Assembly: GCA_946480545.1 (NCBI GenBank)
Contig: CAMLKY010000149.1
Coordinates: 1 to 5,961 of the forward strand
DNA from: an uncultured Acidobacteriota bacterium
GTDB lineage: Bacteria; Acidobacteriota; Blastocatellia; Pyrinomonadales; Pyrinomonadaceae
Length of the DNA: 5,961 nucleotides
Direction of reading: 5' to 3'
Position numbers and translations under genes: made by a program. How positions within the stretch are numbered: position 1 is the first letter of the stretch; every line of letters begins with the position of its first letter. This document shows, piece by piece, positions 4,366-5,961 of the stretch. Below the pieces are notes generated by a model. That model was not told the DNA's origin, ran no database searches, and saw only the letters and a list, made by a program, of their open reading frames with translations.

Positions 4366-5961
4366 GCAACTTTCCTGCCTTCTTTCACCCAGATCTCTTC
4401 GCGGCCCACGGGTTTCAGCTCGCTTCCCGGCTGCGGAACTTGGGCTGCCTTTGATTTGCCTTTCGAGTAGTCACGCTTCCGCGGCTCGACGAGTGAGATG
4501 TCGACGGCCTCGTACGAGAACACCGGGGCCTCTTCAGAATATTCCGCGATCGTCGTCTTCAGCCACTCTTCATCGTTGCGTTCCGGAAAGTCAGGCTTGT
4601 AATGCGCCCCGCGCGACTCGTTCCGGTTCAGAGCACCGAGGGTGATCACGCGCGCGAGCTGAAGCATGTTCCAGAGCTGCCGTGCATGCGGGACGGCCTG
4701 AGTCGCCCAGAGATTCGAATCGTTGATCGAGATCTTCTGGAAACGCTCCTGAAGCTCGAGCAGCTTTTCATCGGTCGCCTTCAAACGATCGTTATAACGG
4801 ACGACGGTGACGTTGTCGGTCATCCACTTACCCATCTCTTCGTGAAGCTTGTACTGATTCTCGCCGCCCTCATTCGAGATGATCTGCTCGTTGATCTCGG
4901 CCTGGCGCTTCAACTCACCGTCAAAGATGCCGTTCGTTTCCGTTTCGCCGCGTTCGACGTTCTTTGCATATTCGATCGCGGACGGGGCGGCGGTGAAGCC
5001 GCCGTAGACGCACGATACGAGCGAATTCGCCCCCAACCGGTTTGCACCGTGGATCGAGTAATCGCATTCACCCGCGGCAAAGAGGCCGGGAATGTTCGTC
5101 CGCTGTTCTGAATCGACCCAGAGTCCGCCCATGGAATAGTGAACGCCCGGGAAGATCCGCATCGGAACGTGCCTCGGGTCGTCGCCCACGAACATCTCGT
5201 AGATCTCGAGTATCGCACCCAATTTTCTTGTCAGAGTTTCAGCCGGTATGTGCGTAAGATCCAGATAGACCTGGTTCTCACCGGCGACACCATGTCCGTC
5301 GAGACACACCTGAAAGATCTCACGCGTGGCGATGTCGCGGGGAACGAGGTTTCCGTAGGCAGGGTACTTCTCCTCGAGAAAGTACCATCGCTCTGCGTCC
5401 GGAATGTCCCGCGGGTTTCGATTGTCACCATCGTTCCTCGGCACCCACACGCGTCCGCCCTCGCCGCGTGCGGACTCGCTCATAAGGCGAAGCTTGTCCT
5501 CGCCCGGGATCGACGTCGGATGCACCTGGATGAATTCGCCGTTGGCATATCGCGCACCCTGCTGGTAACACGCCGAGACGGCGCTGCCGGTGCACGTCAT
5601 CGAGTTTGTCGATTTACCGAATATCAAACCGGGGCCGCCCGTCGCCATGATCACCGCGTCGGCCGGAAACGCCTGCAGCTCGAGTGTCTGCAGGTTCATC
5701 GCAACAAGGCCGCGGCAGACCTGATGGTCATCGAGGACCAGCGACAGCATCTCCCAGCCTTCGTACTTGTTTACCGTACCTGCGACTTCCCACTTTCGGA
5801 CCTGTTCGTCGAGCGCGTAGAGCAGCTGGTGGCAGTCGCGCTCCGCCGGGTCGTGCCACCGCCCCTGGTCGAGCAGCGGGTGCAGCGCGGGCTCCACGGC
5901 GCCGGGCGCGTCGCCGACCCACGCCGGGTCCTCGCCCGCCACGAGCCGCGCGATCTGCCCG
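4341..5961 (-). CDS. sdhA: Succinate dehydrogenase/fumarate reductase flavoprotein subunit (N-terminus missing; upstream end doubtful)
   Basis: This is the FAD-bearing catalytic subunit of complex II (succinate to fumarate). Residues are numbered from a GTG at 5942, which is not the true start. From QLLYALDEQ (39-47) on, the match to Bacillus-type SdhA is clear: MATGGPG (99-105), H141 in QVHPT, the active-site arginine R159 in SARGEGG, R202-D203 in PRDIATR, H268 in HYSMGG, and R302 in GANRLGANSL after the FAD-contacting GLFAAGECD. The C-terminal helical domain follows (~345-470, with NRNESRGAH), then a Lys/Pro/Glu-rich tail of ~45 residues. Residues ~170-184 look like a small insertion relative to Bacillus. 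The Rossmann GxGxxG motif and the FAD-linking His lie beyond the window. Residues 1-38 (5829-5942) do not fit the family: the expected R-T-x-F-x-G-x-T-T-G motif just before QLLYAL is absent and GC is about 80%, so the true sdhA sequence probably ends near 5829. Confidence 0.9.
   Translation of the reverse strand, partial: GQIARLVAGEDPAWVGDAPGAVEPALHPLLDQGRWHDPAERDCHQLLYALDEQVRKWEVAGTVNKYEGWEMLSLVLDDHQVCRGLVAMNLQTLELQAFPADAVIMATGGPGLIFGKSTNSMTCTGSAVSACYQQGARYANGEFIQVHPTSIPGEDKLRLMSESARGEGGRVWVPRNDGDNRNPRDIPDAERWYFLEEKYPAYGNLVPRDIATREIFQVCLDGHGVAGENQVYLDLTHIPAETLTRKLGAILEIYEMFVGDDPRHVPMRIFPGVHYSMGGLWVDSEQRTNIPGLFAAGECDYSIHGANRLGANSLVSCVYGGFTAAPSAIEYAKNVERGETETNGIFDGELKRQAEINEQIISNEGGENQYKLHEEMGKWMTDNVTVVRYNDRLKATDEKLLELQERFQKISINDSNLWATQAVPHARQLWNMLQLARVITLGALNRNESRGAHYKPDFPERNDEEWLKTTIAEYSEEAPVFSYEAVDISLVEPRKRDYSKGKSKAAQVPQPGSELKPVGREEIWVKEGRKVAEGESIKE
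5829..5961 (-). other. Very GC-rich coding segment fused in frame to sdhA, probable chimeric join
   Basis: Bases 5821-5961 are about 80% GC (113 of 141 by hand count), while the preceding 60 bases are about 55%. Read in the sdhA frame, essentially every codon ends in G or C, so the segment looks like real coding sequence from a very high-GC genome. The peptide (GQIARLVAGEDPAWVG..., ending near WHDPAERDCH) does not resemble SdhA and I do not recognise its family. The change falls at or just after CAGCTGCTC (5828-5820), which could serve as shared microhomology. Confidence 0.6.

Noticed and set aside
4602..5111. 169-residue frame on the plus strand opposite sdhA
   Set aside because: It is antisense to a strongly conserved SdhA region, and the protein shows no domain I recognise; it is a shadow of the sdhA codon pattern.
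5940..5942. GTG at 5942 as the sdhA start
   Set aside because: The frame continues to the window edge, and SdhA needs a further FAD-binding N-terminal region; the local sequence is also not SdhA-like.
1..5961. A new defence, mobile or biosynthetic system
   Set aside because: Every gene belongs to a well-known family, there is no integrase, transposase, toxin-antitoxin pair or unexplained gene cluster, and no tRNA or rRNA is visible.

Overview
The window looks like ordinary housekeeping and signalling DNA from a bacterium of about 55% GC, most likely an Acidobacteriota (perhaps Blastocatellia-like). That placement is an inference. It rests on the type of succinate dehydrogenase, the style of the GNAT protein, and a degenerate CRCGAA/TTCGYG intergenic repeat of a kind I associate with such genomes. 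No database search was possible.

Layout, left to right. (1) The C-terminal end of a GNAT acetyltransferase (+, cut by the left edge) is followed by a convincing rho-independent terminator. (2) A leader of about 100 bp with an inverted repeat and a weak promoter precedes an 833-residue membrane protein (+) with PAS, GGDEF and EAL domains, a bifunctional-type cyclic-di-GMP enzyme with both active sites intact. (3) A 171-bp gap holds a 9-bp-periodic inverted repeat and then a good sigma70-type promoter, with TATAAT ten bases before the next ATG. (4) A 132-residue MaoC-like hot-dog hydratase (+) follows, probably read from a leaderless or nearly leaderless mRNA. (5) Convergent to it, 15 bp away, lies the distal part of an sdh operon on the minus strand: sdhA (flavoprotein, truncated by the right edge) overlaps sdhB (iron-sulfur subunit) by 4 bp. 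The cytochrome b subunit gene would be expected upstream of sdhA, beyond the right edge.

SdhA and SdhB form the soluble catalytic part of complex II, oxidising succinate to fumarate and passing electrons through three Fe-S clusters to quinone. The MaoC protein probably acts on an enoyl/hydroxyacyl thioester. The GGDEF-EAL protein is an independent signalling gene. I see no functional link between these units beyond adjacency.

The oddest thing is at the right end. The last ~133 bp jump from about 55% to about 80% GC with essentially every third codon position G or C. The protein there stops resembling SdhA even though the frame stays open, which suggests a chimeric join (most likely an assembly artefact) inside sdhA. 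I found no new defence system, mobile element, CRISPR array or RNA gene.
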